64,000 nt of DNA from Scilla litardierei (Eukaryota > Streptophyta > Magnoliopsida > Asparagales > Asparagaceae). Made by a program: the position numbers and the translations under genes. Positions 43,007 through 54,297 of the stretch are shown here, one piece after another. The stretch is from positions 42,797 through 106,796 of the forward strand of contig JAULAV010002387.1 of the NCBI GenBank assembly GCA_030789695.1. Reading direction: 5' to 3'. The stretch's first letter is position 1. Each line of letters opens with the position of its first letter. Under the pieces are notes generated by a model. The model was not told the origin of the DNA. It saw only the letters and a list, made by a program, of their open reading frames with translations, and ran no database searches.

Positions 43007-43870
43007 TAGTGGTATGGGTGTTGGCATTTGTATGTTGTGTGTAGGTAATTTTCTGCTTGAGTATGATGTGATATACGTATGATAATAGAATGATAATTTT
43101 GATTGGTACTACTTGTTTTATGAGATGTCGTATGCGTGTATATCAGGAGGTATACCCGACTATTGCATCTCTTAAACTTGTATGTAGTTGATGTGTTGAT
43201 ATGGTAATTATAAATGGATGGATATGGTGTGAAAATATGTGATACGTGGATGTGTATGCCTTGGAGTGGTATTGGTATGTGTATGGTTACTGTGTTACGT
43301 ATATAAATGTCCTGCTATGATTTAAGTCTCACTCAAGCTTGAGTGGGTATACTCTATGTACTTTGGTATAATTGTATGTGGTGGTGAATAGTGATGGATG
43401 ATGTATGTATGGTGTTTGAGTTGTTTGTGCTTGGTTGTGTTACGCACACGATTGTGGGTGGCTATACCAATATATAGTTATAGGACTATATGTGAGGTGA
43501 AAATAGGGTGAAATATTTGCATGTATTTGAATGACTAAATAAATGTGAAATTATTTTCAAATAAGATAGGCTTGGTTATTTTCTTATAGTAAGTAATAAG
43601 TGTTTATTGTTGTATAAATATATTGACTATATATATGTGATTGAAATACGTGTATGAAATTGATTGACTATAATAAGTACGAGTGTACTATGTGCGTGAA
43701 AATATGTGTGTAGTGGTAGTAATATTTGATTTCTAGTGCATATATATAAGCACTCGAAATGAAAGTACTTGGTTGAATTTATGATGTGATATTGGTTGAG
43801 GGTAGTTACCAGAGCGACTATATATATGTTAGGAAGTTCGAGGACGGACTTTATTCTAAGGTGGGTAGGA
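43007..43870 (+). other. Non-coding 3' part of the LARD-like element
   Basis: About 860 bp rich in TATGTGTATG-like words, with no coding potential. It ends in AGTTCGAGGACGGACTTTAT, the position where gypsy elements keep a GAGGACGAA-like motif, and a purine tract AAGGTGGGTAGGA (43858-43870) beside the 3' LTR. Confidence 0.75.
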
Positions 43871-46316
43871 TGTAACGACTGGTTTTTGTATGATTGGATT
43901 ATCAGTGTGTTTTGCTTGTGATGGTGGGTTCTCTCCTTGTGTGGTTTCCATTTCCACAGTTCTCGCTTTCATTCATCTCGTTGAGATTTCCTAGCTTTCG
44001 TTTTCATTCCTTTTGATGTGATCTTCTAGGTTCTTCATTAGAATCATTGAACTCGGAGTAAGTCACTCGTGACGAGCTTCATATCGATCATATCTTAGAG
44101 TATAAATCGATCCTAGAAGCCATAGAAATCTTCCCGAAGCTTCGCGCTTCGAATCGGCACTTTTCATGCACGTTAGTTGGTTCAAGAAGATCAACCGACC
44201 GACTAGATTCCAATCTAGTCGGTCAGGAAATCAACTGGAACCGACTAGTTCATTCAATCAATTATTCAGGAGTTACTGTTTATCTTTAGTCGGTCTGAGA
44301 ACATCTTTCGACCGACTAGATTGTAAACTAGTCGGTTAGCCATTGTTCTTCAACCGACTAGTTCATTGATCATCTTCCTAGCCGAGTTACTGTTTACTCT
44401 TAGTCGGTCACAGTTATTCGACCGACCGACTAGTTCCCAAACTAGTCGGTCAGCCATCCTTCTTTGACCGACTAATCAGCCCAGGAAACCCTAGTTTGCC
44501 CTAGCCGCAACACGATTTTCTATATAAACCCCCAATCGTTTTCTTCTCTTCCCTCTCTTCTCCTGAACCTCCTCCTTCCCCAAATCATCCCCCTTCATCC
44601 CCAAACCCTTCCTCCTTCATCCCAAGCTTATCCATCATCATCCAAACCCTCATTTCACATATCCTACCTCTCCTCAACCTCAAACCCTCATCAAATCCAC
44701 AAAAGCCTCATCCAAACCCATTTCTCCAGATTTCCCCCATTTCCAGATCTGAGCCGGATCGTTCTTCCGTCGCCGTGGTTCTCGGCGTCGTTCCTCCGCT
44801 TCTTCACGGGTAGTATTCTTCCTTTAATAATCTCATAACCCACACTTGATATTTGTGAAACCCTAATAAAATGGATCATTAGAAATCGTAGGGTTCGATT
44901 GTGAATACGGATTAGTTACCATTCTAATGTTGTTTTTCCATGGCAGTGATCCATTCCCGTAGATAACAAATTTGTGTGATGTGCCTACGTTGATCGTTCT
45001 CCTCGGTGCCAGGCAAGTGAAACTTGCATCTCTTGATTTGGGCCATGTCTTAGGCCATTTACCTTGCTTTAGCGTAAAAGAGACTAGACTGTGAAAGGAT
45101 AGTCGTCTAGACGTCATTGACCTAGCTTGACAACGAAGCTTGGTCCGTCACCTTCATCATGCTTGTATGTCACGTTTACTTTCCCTTAACGGTACGCGTA
45201 TTAACTGTTCATGTCATCCATGCATCTCTAACTGCCATGTTTAATTTAAATAAACGGTACGCGAATATTGTTCATGCCATTGCATTTTGCCTGTCATGTC
45301 TAATTTCAATAAACGGTACATGAATATCTATTCATGCCATTGCATTTTGCCTGTCACGTTTAAATACAATTAACGGTACGCGTATTAACTGCTCATGTCA
45401 TTGCATGCTTGAATACTCATCGTGATTGCGTAGCTTTGCTACTTGTACTATTGTTCCGGCTAGGCACCCACCTTGCGTGGGCACAATCCTATGCCATTTG
45501 CACTTTCTGGCTCGTGTTCCAAAAGACGAGCTCAACACAGCCTGCGGGCAATAGGGCACTCGTTGAGTGATCCCTTGTACTTGATACTTGAATACGGCCT
45601 GCGCGCAATAGGGCATCCATGTGTGGGTGATCCCTTGTACTTGTTACTTGACAATACTTGTCACACTTACCACTTGTACTTGTCCGTGTTTTACTTGTAA
45701 AACTTGTTATCCATGACATACTTGTTACTTGCTACTTGTACTTTACTTGTCACTTCCATACTATACTTGCCCTGCCATGCATCATACTATAACTGCTAGG
45801 TTGTTAGTTTACCTTTCTTTCAGTTTCCTTGCACAAGTCTTTCCAGACTTGCTGACATGTGCCCCTCTCTCTTTTGGGTGTCACATGTTAGACCCAGAGC
45901 CAGAGCTTTGTTGCAGGAGATATGGTGTTGCTGATGCTGATGTTTGCTGTGGTGGTGAGTGGACACCAGGGGCCTGTCTTGGAGACCGCTCGTGTTCACT
46001 TCTTTGTTTAGGTTTGCTGTTAGTTGTTGGTGCGTGGCACCCTTGTATGTATGTTATACTTTGTTGGCCATGTTTGGGCCTTAGACTCTTTTTCCTTTAG
46101 CTAGGTGGCTTTTCTGTGATATTGTAATTCATTCAATGGATATTCAGAGATTTCTCTTTTGTCTCTTTCCTTTATTATTATTGTTGTTTCGTTTGCGTTG
46201 CAAGGACCTGCCATATGATAATTTATACGCTTATCAGACTTGGAGTTTCACAGCTTCAAGTTTGTGCGGACCTTCTCACGTCTCGACTCCACATTTTTGG
46301 GAAGCGGGGCGTGACA
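43871..46316 (+). repeat. 3' LTR of the LARD-like element
   Basis: 2446 bp, matching 16318-18767. Palindromic units at 44173-44475, TATA box near 44521, tandem AACGGTACGCG array at 45180-45400, end GTGACA. Confidence 0.93.
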
Positions 46317-46740
46317 ACTGCCATAGCTTGAATTATGACAGTGGAGTGAATTCTGATTCTGGTACTTGAGTTGTTTATAGGTAACAATAATAAGATTATT
46401 AGTGATGAACCCTGCTATGGTCTTTCTACTAATTGTTTTATTCTCTGATGTTACTTGGTTAAAGTTTAAAGTGTTTTAATTCTTTTGTTTTTAAGTCATA
46501 TTTTCCCAAAATGGCCTTGGTGGTTGCCTCAATGTAACCTCTAACTCTCTACATGTTACAATTGCAAGCCTTTTTGGGTGGGTCTGGCTGCCATATAGTC
46601 TGTCATGGTGCTTCTTTTTTGTTGGTATTTGATGGTTCTCTGGTCCTGGTAGTTTGAAAGAGTTTGGTTAGGTCTTGGTAACAAGATTGCTATGGATGAT
46701 TACTGAACTATGTTGTGTGCTAAATTTTGGCAGGAAATTA
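46317..46740. other. Flank of the nested element, no gene recognised
   Basis: AT-rich host-like sequence that continues the left flank at 16317. A possible end of a coding exon (GCCATAGCTTGA) is at the very start. Confidence 0.4.
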
Positions 46741-46994
46741 AAATTTTTAAATTATGACAGGGAAACTAAATTCTATTGGGGGTGAGGGAATTTTGGGGGA
46801 ACTAAAATTTTTTAAATTTTGGTTGGCTCTAAATTCTCTATGGAACTAAATATTGGGGGTACTAAAAATTTTCGGTGGAACTAAATAACAATTATTGTGC
46901 TTTACTTTTTGTTGTTCGTTTAAAATAGGGGATCTACAATTTTGAAGGGGGAATACTTTAAATGAACCGTGCCCGAAGGGCACGTGTTATGACT
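46741..46994 (+). mobile_element. Truncated Helitron 3' end
   Basis: AACTAAAATT/GGGGG-rich sequence ends in the hairpin CGTGCCCGAAGGGCACG and TTATGACTA, the 3' terminus of the family seen at 389-2108. No 5' end is visible. Confidence 0.6.
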
Positions 46995-46995
46995 A

Positions 46996-47509
46996 TATAT
47001 ATTACAAATGAGGGATGTTATTAAGAGAAACTGGATAAGAGAAGTTGGACAAGAGAAGTTGGACAAGAGATGAGATTCTGATGGATAAGAGATGTGGTGA
47101 ATTTTGCACATACAACCCCAGGTTTTTCATTTTTTCCCCTAGACCATCAACACACACACCCACACTTTTTCTTCTTAACCCCTTTGGAAGGGATCCGGGC
47201 CGAAGGTACCCGCTAATTTTTTCCCTAATTTGTTGTTCCGCGCAGAAATTTTTGTTCTGCGACGAGCGCACCCCATCCAAATTTGTTGTTCCACCCCGAA
47301 GGGCACCTACGCCGAATTTGTTGTTCCGTGTCGAATATGCTCGCGTCGAATTTGTTGTTCCGCACCGAAGGAGCCCCTGCAGCTAAATATTTTTGCGCTA
47401 AATTGTTGTTCAGTGCAATTTTGGCTTTGGAAATAATTTTTTGGGGAACAAAGATTTTGCGGGGAAAAATCTTAAATAAATCGTGCCCGCGGGCACGGGT
47501 TATGACTAG
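46996..47509 (+). mobile_element. Short Helitron of the same family
   Basis: The start ATTACAAATGAGGGATGTTA matches the family's 5' end without a clear TC. Degenerate GGA(T/C)AAGAGA repeats follow, then diverged sequence with repeated AATTTGTTGTTCCGC words, and the 3' hairpin CGTGCCCGCGGGCACG with TTATGACTAG. It lies directly behind another Helitron 3' end and in front of an AT tract (47510-47532). Confidence 0.65.
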
Positions 47510-47703
47510 TATATATATATATATATATATATAATCCAAAGATACATGAGTACAAAATACATCTTTAACTCCATGTACATCAACAAAATTATCAACTTAC
47601 AAATATCATCCATACATCACAACACAAAAATGGATCAAAATACATAAAGACACTCAAAAACTCTCAACCCTAACAAAAATCTAGGTCTAAGGGTGAGTGC
47701 TCT

Positions 47704-49148
47704 CTATAGAGTGTCAGTCCATATCAGCAACAGAGGAGGTAACCAACACAATCTGAAACTCATGTGCCTTTGGATCAACCATAGAATCCTCGGGAGGAGG
47801 GTGAGCAATAGCAGCAGATAAGACATCCTGAGGAGCTGGAGAAGCAACTGGCTCAGAAGCAGTAACACCAGGATGCTCCACAAACTTAGTGACGACAAGT
47901 GGATGAGGCTGAGAAGGCTGAGGAGGAACAAAGGGTCTGAGATGATCATGTCCTGAGAAGGCTGGACGAGATGGAGGAATGGTGGAGGAATGGTGCAGAA
48001 ACCATCAGATGGAGGAATGGTGGATGACGAAGGAGCAGAAATAGATTGCCTCTTCTTGGATGGTGACTGCAGAGCCGAAGTGGACTTCGACTTCACAGAA
48101 GCATCGAGAAGAGGACCAAGGGGCATAGGCTCAAAAGGAGTCAAATCAATCCCAAATGACGGAAGACCAAGGTGATGAGACCTCCATACGGGATGTGAGA
48201 GTAGGCAGTAGTGAACTCGACCTTGTCCATCCGATCAAGGAGGACACTTTCCTAGTTTACTGACATACCCGAGAAGATAGCATACATGCATTGGAGGATC
48301 TCCTGAGAGGGCTGGTCGGAAGAGCCATATTTTGGCAAGATGTTGGACTTCACCACAATGTGAACAGCCCAACCTCTAGCCATGAACATGGAGGCCCGGA
48401 CTCCAGAAGAAAGGAAGGAATGGATCACGGTGAACAGGTCCTGAAGGACAGACTGATCAAGATCACCAACATCGGAGAGGGAGATGTCAGCATGAAGGGA
48501 GCCAGTGGAGGGGATCATAAGAATGGTCCCTAGGAGAGTAGGGTCAAGATGGATACAGGTCCCCTGAACCACATTGTCAATCTCTCCTGTGTCAACATAC
48601 TCACCGCGAATGCGGTTGGCATAAAATAGTTTGACCAGGAAGGGATATGCACGTGGGGAGTCGATATGAGAGTATCGAAAGAGATCACCCAAATTGGTAG
48701 ACGTGAGAATCTCAGAGAGTCTCACAGCAGTAAAGGCCAGAAATACAATAAATCGCTCATGAATGAGCTTGATCCCTAGCATGACACGAAATTTTGCCAG
48801 ACAAGAATCGTCTCGGTAAATGGGAACTAGGGGATTAGCAGGAGGCACGGTAGGATTTTGGCCTCGGGGAGAATCTAGAGTAGACTCGGGGTGGGTGTTA
48901 GCATCCACCCGAGTGGGTTCGGCCTCAGCAACAGGCTCATTGATGCTAACATCAATGGTCTTACGTGGACGCTTCACGAGAGGCTCAGCTTCGAAGGAGG
49001 AAGAAGGGGAATAGGAACCCGAAGTATCGAAGGGAGGATCAAGGTTCTTGGTGCAGGCTTTATGGGTTCTCTTGGGTTTGACAATAGTCAGCTTAGGGTA
49101 CCTAGTACATCTAGGAGCAACAGCTTTCCCTTTGATGTTGGGAGCCAT
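47704..49148 (-). pseudogene. Diverged Sirevirus third ORF, broken
   Basis: The start at 49148 (MAPNIKGKAVAPR) corresponds to the start of the intact homologue at 33996. The N-terminal part is basic with KRPRK. Shared core motifs are YPFLVKLFYANRIRGEY, DLDQSVLQDLF and ILPKYGSSDQPSQ. An in-frame TAG at 48254-48252 falls where the homologue has a tryptophan, and the frame continues beyond it (VLLDRMDKVE, HIPYGGLITLVFRHLG). A frameshift near 48150 then puts the Ser/Pro-rich tail in another frame. Outside the core the sequence is very different from copies 1 and 2, so this is a separate family. Nuclear-type basic clusters are conserved and membrane segments are not evident. Confidence 0.8.
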
Positions 49149-49391
49149 TGCAAGAATCAAACGATACGAAAGAAACACACGAGTTGAATCGACAAGAGAA
49201 AATGATACCTAATCGATGATGATCGACGGAGAAGGAGTCAATCGACCTAGCAATCGAAGGATCGAAAGGAGTGATCGAGACATGAGATTCGAATCGGAGA
49301 GGAAATCGACAGCAACCGTAGATTTTCAAAGGAGAAAGACGAGGGAAGATCGTCATATGAGAGAGAAAATCTGAAATGAATCGACGGCTCT

Positions 49392-49402
49392 CGAAAATAT
49401 AA
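49392..49402 (-). promoter_or_regulatory. TATA-like element upstream of the second-family third ORF
   Basis: CTTATATTTTC on the minus strand, with ACGGCCCAGAG about 25 bp upstream (a GGCCCA word common in plant promoters) and a C/T-rich leader downstream to the ATG at 49148. It supports a private promoter for this ORF. Confidence 0.45.
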
Positions 49403-49483
49403 GAGGGGGTCCAAAGACTCTGGGCCGTTGGATTGAAAAATCGACGACTCAGATCAAGTGAGCGAACCGCCACAGAAGTTGAT

Positions 49484-49820
49484 AGTCAACTGATGAACAA
49501 TCATCAGTCGACTGCTAGATAAGATAAAAATAAGATTGGGTTGACAGACAGTCGACTGTTGAGTAATTCATAGTCGCTTGTCGAAAAGACAGTCGACTGT
49601 TCCTTATACATCAGGCATCTGACAGAAAATCAATAATATGATGATTAAAAACAGAGACCTCTGAAGATTTGGATAGGAGCCTGATGACTAAATTGCAGTC
49701 ACCTGTCACAACGACAGTCGACTGTAAAATATTCATCAGTCGCATGTGCGAAAAATACAATCTGCTGTATGAGAAAAATAGAGTTGGGCAGTCGATTATC
49801 AAAGGAATGACAGTCATCTG
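49484..49820 (-). repeat. Cluster of ACAGTCGACTGT palindromes
   Basis: Perfect or near-perfect copies at 49505-49514, 49548-49559, 49589-49600 and 49714-49725, with related half-sites (AGTCAACTG, CAGTCGC, CAGTCATCTG) in between. It sits upstream of the third ORF of this family. The half-site AGTCG is shared with the 76-bp units, but the geometry differs. Confidence 0.85.
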
Positions 49821-50078
49821 TCCGGATCTAGAAATGCACAGTGAGGTTATAATCCAGAGGATAGAGAAACTCACCCTAGACCTATACTCTAACACAAATC
49901 TAATCAAGAAATCAATATCAAAATATTATCGATTAACGTACAAAACTCGTAAATCAATCAAAACGATCGAAATCATCAAAATCTCAAATACATCTCTAAA
50001 AGCAAATATATGAGAAACATATAAATCATTAAATCAAGAGAAGTAAAAATGATGATGTAAGTTCAAGCATGATATAAC

Positions 50079-51757
50079 TGTTGGATCCTGTGGATGGCAA
50101 ACAACACTAGAAGGGGGGGTTGAATAGTGTTGTATAGAGATAAAACTTTTTCGTTCTTTACAAATTAACACAAAACAAATCCTTCTAATGTTGCCTAAGA
50201 AACCAAGTTGAGTGATCTACGCTTGGTTCTTAATCAACAAAGTAATCTTATAAATATTATGAAAGAGATAAGATTACAATCAGATAAGAGATCTTTACAC
50301 AACGGAATTAAATAAATAATCTTTGCAATAATAAATGAACAAGGAATTACAAAGATTAGCAAATGAAAAATGCTTGTGCAAGAAATTTAAACAATCACAG
50401 AAAAACAAACGCAGAGACAAGCGATATTATCCTGGTTCCCCGCAACCCGGGTACGTTCAGTCCCCGACCAATCCGGTATGAGATTCCAATCCACTATTGC
50501 CTTGGCAATACAATTACCTAACTCCACTCGTTATGATTTCCAACGACCTAGCCTTGACCAGGATTTCCAACCATCTAGTATACCTACCAGGATTTCCAAT
50601 CAACTAGACTTGTCTAGGATTTCCACTATTCCCTTCTTACACGGGAATTTACAATTCAAAGTCTTCTTCAAAGACTTACAACAAATATGAAATTAATTAC
50701 ATGATTTCCTAAAGCAAAAAGAATATATTTGTGTATATGTGGCTTAAAGAAAATCGAAAAACTCTTGATCAAATTAATTGATATAGATGAACACAAATTT
50801 GATCAAAGGAGTTATCTTGAAAATTGATCTTCTAAAAATATGCACTTGGGCTTTTAGAGATCAAAGATCAAGTCTTTTTAATCTTCTATCATGAATTTTA
50901 TGACATTGTATCTAAAAGTAAGCATTACGATAGATGTATACGCATGTCAATCATAAATGGAATCAAGCATATATGTTACTATTAAAAGATGAACTCCAAA
51001 AGAGTTATAGCACAAGATATCAAAAAATAATCTTAACTCAAAAATATTTTCATGGATGTCACATATCAACATATGCATGTCTTAGCATTTTAGGAATATG
51101 TCGTGATTATTTGTCCATAATTTCAATATACCATATTCCAACTTATCAAATGCAGAGTATACTCAAGAATAATATCATAAATAACGTTGACATCAAATAT
51201 TTTGCAATGAGATGATTTCTATGAGTATGATATTAATAAAAAAATGAATCATCAAATATACATCAATTACTGATTTTAATATTTTAACAATGTGTGACAG
51301 AACTCAACATATCCAAATTATTCAACATATCATCACGTATTGAAATGGATGTCTAATTAATAGCATGAGCATTGAGATGCATCAAATATTACAATTGAGC
51401 AATAATATCATACGAGTAGTTGATATTCAATAAGGAGTAGGCTCTATTATGTTAAACTAAATATTTTATTCAAATACGATATAATAATGAAGCACATGGA
51501 AATAAATCCACAAATTAATCAATTTGTGTGACATAATAGCATAGCATGATAATTTGCATACTAGAGATGATGTGCCATAAGTATATGATAACATATATCA
51601 TTTATATGATCTCTTATGTTAAAAAAATAAAATTTTTATGTCATTAATTAAATCTAGTACAAATGTTACCAAGTGTTGAAAACAAAAATCACGTGTTGGA
51701 TTAATAAACATATCGCATGTGATTCATAAATAAATTTTCATATGTACAAGTTTTAGC
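50079..51757 (-). repeat. Probable LTR of a further Sirevirus-like element
   Basis: The left end TGTTGGATCC and, 30-60 bp inside, CTAGAAGGGGGGGTTGAATA parallel the 3' end of the Sirevirus LTR (TGTAATGCCC then CTAGAGGGGG...GTGAATAG). GATTTCCA-rich sequence at 50480-50640 also parallels its R/U5 part. A purine tract (GTAGGGGGAGC on the minus strand) is near 51760. The right boundary is uncertain. Confidence 0.5.
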
Positions 51758-52131
51758 TCCCCCTACAAATGAGCATATCAAATGTCAGTCTCCTTCTTTG
51801 AGTGACATTCTTTGAAAATCAAGGTATTGAAGGGGTTGGCTCCACTTTGTAAATAATACCTGAAAAATAATACTTTTGGTACCCGTAATTTTTAGGGTCC
51901 TTGGGGTTAGTCATATATCATAGTTAATTCCTTCATTAAAGAATATAACATTATTTTCAACTATAATTGATTCTATTTTATAGTTCGAATATCAACAAGA
52001 AGAAATTATAGGCATGAATACATAAGCATGATAGTTTCAAAAAAATGTATTTCATCATTCTATACAAGGGTATCAACAGAATAATCATGTAAGCACATGG
52101 GTACCCGTAATCTAATAATGTACTGGCAAAA
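51758..52131 (-). other. Decayed Sirevirus internal sequence
   Basis: Between the gag remnant and the LTR-like block. Short pieces such as NPKDPKNYG on the minus strand recall gag-pol linker sequence, but many stops are present and pol is absent. Confidence 0.4.
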
Positions 52132-52547
52132 CTATCCATTAGGAAGCCAGATCCTATTTGGATTTGACTTTTCATGAATAAATGAATCATTATAAAATCC
52201 ATGCATGCTTCTAATCAAATTATGAACATAAATATTTTTATCATGCAAGCCTAAGTGTTTAGGCACCCATATTATATTATTTCTAACATTGTGTACATTG
52301 TGAGGTTTGTGTACAAAATGTGATCTTTGATGTGCATTGTGTACAACATTTTTGTGTGCCGTGTTATGGGATATAACATGAGGTTTATTGTGTGCATTAT
52401 GTATAACATATGGATCATATGAAGCATGAGGTGCATTATTGTGTCTAGCATTTTTACCATACAAAAAAGCATACTTTTTAACATTGGCATGCACAACATT
52501 TACATTTCTACTCATATCTTTAGATGTAGAAGCTTGAGCATGAGTAG
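52132..52547 (-). pseudogene. gag: C-terminal fragment of a Sirevirus gag
   Basis: An open frame rich in His and Asn (VVHNAHQRSHFVHKPHNVHN) ends in IWVPKHLGL... and NRIWLPNG before TAG. This matches the His-rich C-terminal region of the intact gag in copy 2, which ends WTWLPKV. The frame is open right to 52547, where Sirevirus copy 2 has inserted, so the rest of this gag may continue beyond copy 2 outside the window. Confidence 0.65.
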
Positions 52548-54297
52548 TGTAATGCCCTACCAGCTACTGCACAAGTACTAGAGGGGGGGGGGGGGGGGGT
52601 GAATAGTACTTTAAAATAATAAGGAGTATAATTCCAAATTAAATTGCAATCAACTACCAAATCAATTTGCGGAAGCTTAAATTGAACGACGACAACGAAA
52701 TTGACAATGCTAACAGACGATGTTAATGGGTTCGGATCCACCCAAGTCTCCCCGACTTGTTCCCGGTGATCCTACGTCCCAACCACCCGGATCCCCTCCG
52801 GATACTTGAGTTAGAAACCCTAACTCAAGATTTCCACTATGAATATCTTGTGAAAAACCTTCACAAGATCAAATCATACATGCAATGGCAAAGTGAATCC
52901 CACAACCCGGGATCACAAACTTCTCTCACAACCGAGAGAACCAATAAGCAATATAAAAGAGTTTATATGAAATAAACAAGCTTACCACAAAATCCTATAC
53001 CTTGAGTTTTTCTTACCCAATAGGTGGAATGAAGGATTTGAGGAAGATGAAGTTACCAAACCCTAGCACCAAGGAAATGAGCAGCAATGGGTGCCTAGGG
53101 ATGATTTGGAAACTTGAATCAAGCAATAGCTTGAAGAGCTCACCAAGAACAAGCTTCTCTCTAGATCTAGAAATGAGAGAGAATGGGTTTCTTGTGAGGA
53201 AGAGAGCTTTAGATTTGAGGGAGAATAGCTATCTCTTTAGAACTCAATGAATCTCTTAATGGCAGCTCTATCTCTGATAGAAATGACCTAGGTTCGTATT
53301 TATAGGGTCCCATAAAAACAAGTTAGGTCAATCTCCAACGGAAAGAAATATGTGAGAATTAGTCGGTCAAAGAACACTCACTGACCGACTAGTTCATCAA
53401 CTAGTCGGTCAGCCAAACAACGTGGACCGACTAAGAGTAGATCTGAGAAGAAAGAGAATTTCAGACCTAGACATCTAGTCGGTCCAAGAACACTGTCTGA
53501 CCGACTAGTTTCACAACTAGTCGGTCATCCAATGAACGTAGACCGACTAAGAGGCAAAACAACTTAGTCTGAAGGCAAGTTGACTTAGTCGGTCTAAGAA
53601 CAAAAATTGTCCGACTAGATTGTCAACTAGTCGGTCATCAAACGTTCTTAGACCGACTAACGGTAAACAGTAGCTTAGGAGAAATTTAGAGTGAACAGTA
53701 AGTCACAACTAGTCGGTCAAAGAAGCATCATTGACCGACTAGTTCACAAACTAGTCAGTCGGTGAGTCAACGTAGACCGACTAACTGTAAACAGTAAAGT
53801 CCAAGAAATTAAGGAATCAAACTAGTCGGTCCAAGAACAGTTGCCGACCGACTAGATCACCATCTAGTCGGTCAGTACTTGTTCTTGTACCAACTAACAT
53901 GCACAACAAAGTCCGAATCGAAGCGCGACGCTTCGAGGAAGTTAGAATGAACTTGTGCAAGAATCCTAGAGCTACGAAATGAGCGTAATGAAGATAGAAA
54001 CGTAAGATATACTCAAGGCTTAACATTCTATCAATCGAAACTAAAAGACTATAAATAAAACCTTAATCAACGGTCTTTGAGAGCTTCGATTGAATCTTCA
54101 TAACTTCCAAAGCGCTACAGGAGCTTCAACGAAGCTTTAGGCTTGAATACGAGCTTTTGGAAGTGTTGAGATGTCGCTTTGAATATTCTCGTGAAATTGG
54201 CGACGATCTCCAATACTGCGCTCACAAAATGTTAGTTCATGAATTATTTATGTTTGCTCATCATCAAAACCAAATCCGGGGAGTCCAATATTCAACA
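52548..54297 (-). repeat. 3' LTR of Sirevirus copy 2
   Basis: 1750 bp, inverted relative to 36593-38335. TATA box TATAAATACG at 53304-53295 (minus), palindromic array 53359-53897, and a G run of about 18 near 52567 that is shorter in the 5' LTR. Confidence 0.95.
53359..53897 (-). repeat. Five 76-bp palindromic units in copy 2 LTR
   Basis: First unit 53359-53434 and last 53822-53897. Same layout as in copy 1, ending 55 bp from the TATA box. A few half-sites are altered (ATTGTCCGAC, CTAGTCAGTC). Confidence 0.93.

Larger units (their letters stand above)
16318..46316 (+). mobile_element. Outer LARD-like Ty3/gypsy-type element without coding capacity
   Basis: Long LTRs at 16318-18767 and 43871-46316 in the same orientation start TGTAACGACTGG and end GTGACA. 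The flanking pentamers ACTGT (16313-16317) and ACTGC (46317-46321) are a target duplication with one mismatch. After subtraction of the nested elements the internal region is only 18768-21951 plus 43007-43870, about 4 kb. It lacks gag, protease, reverse transcriptase and integrase. Leader and LTR ends resemble those of the coding gypsy element nested inside, so this looks like a large retrotransposon derivative mobilised by such a partner. By eye its LTRs differ at about 37 sites, roughly 1.5 percent. Confidence 0.88.
47511..50078 (-). mobile_element. Remnant of a second Sirevirus family (third-ORF region)
   Basis: Contains a diverged third ORF, a leader with a TATA-like word, and a cluster of AGTCGACT palindromes in the same relative place as the 76-bp units of the other family. 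No LTR, gag or pol belonging to it was found. Strand from the ORF. Confidence 0.7.

Noticed and set aside
43007..43870. Possible integrase or chromodomain remnant before the LARD 3' LTR
   Set aside because: All frames are broken and no integrase or chromodomain residues are recognisable. Only the end motif and purine tract resemble gypsy elements.
47225..47539. 104-codon minus-strand frame over the short Helitron
   Set aside because: Arises from repeated AATTTGTTGTTCCGC words and the AT tract. It is not protein-like.
50079..52547. Single complete Sirevirus spanning 47511-52547
   Set aside because: An LTR-like block lies between the third-ORF region and the gag remnant in the wrong order, and pol is missing, so at least two remnants are more likely.
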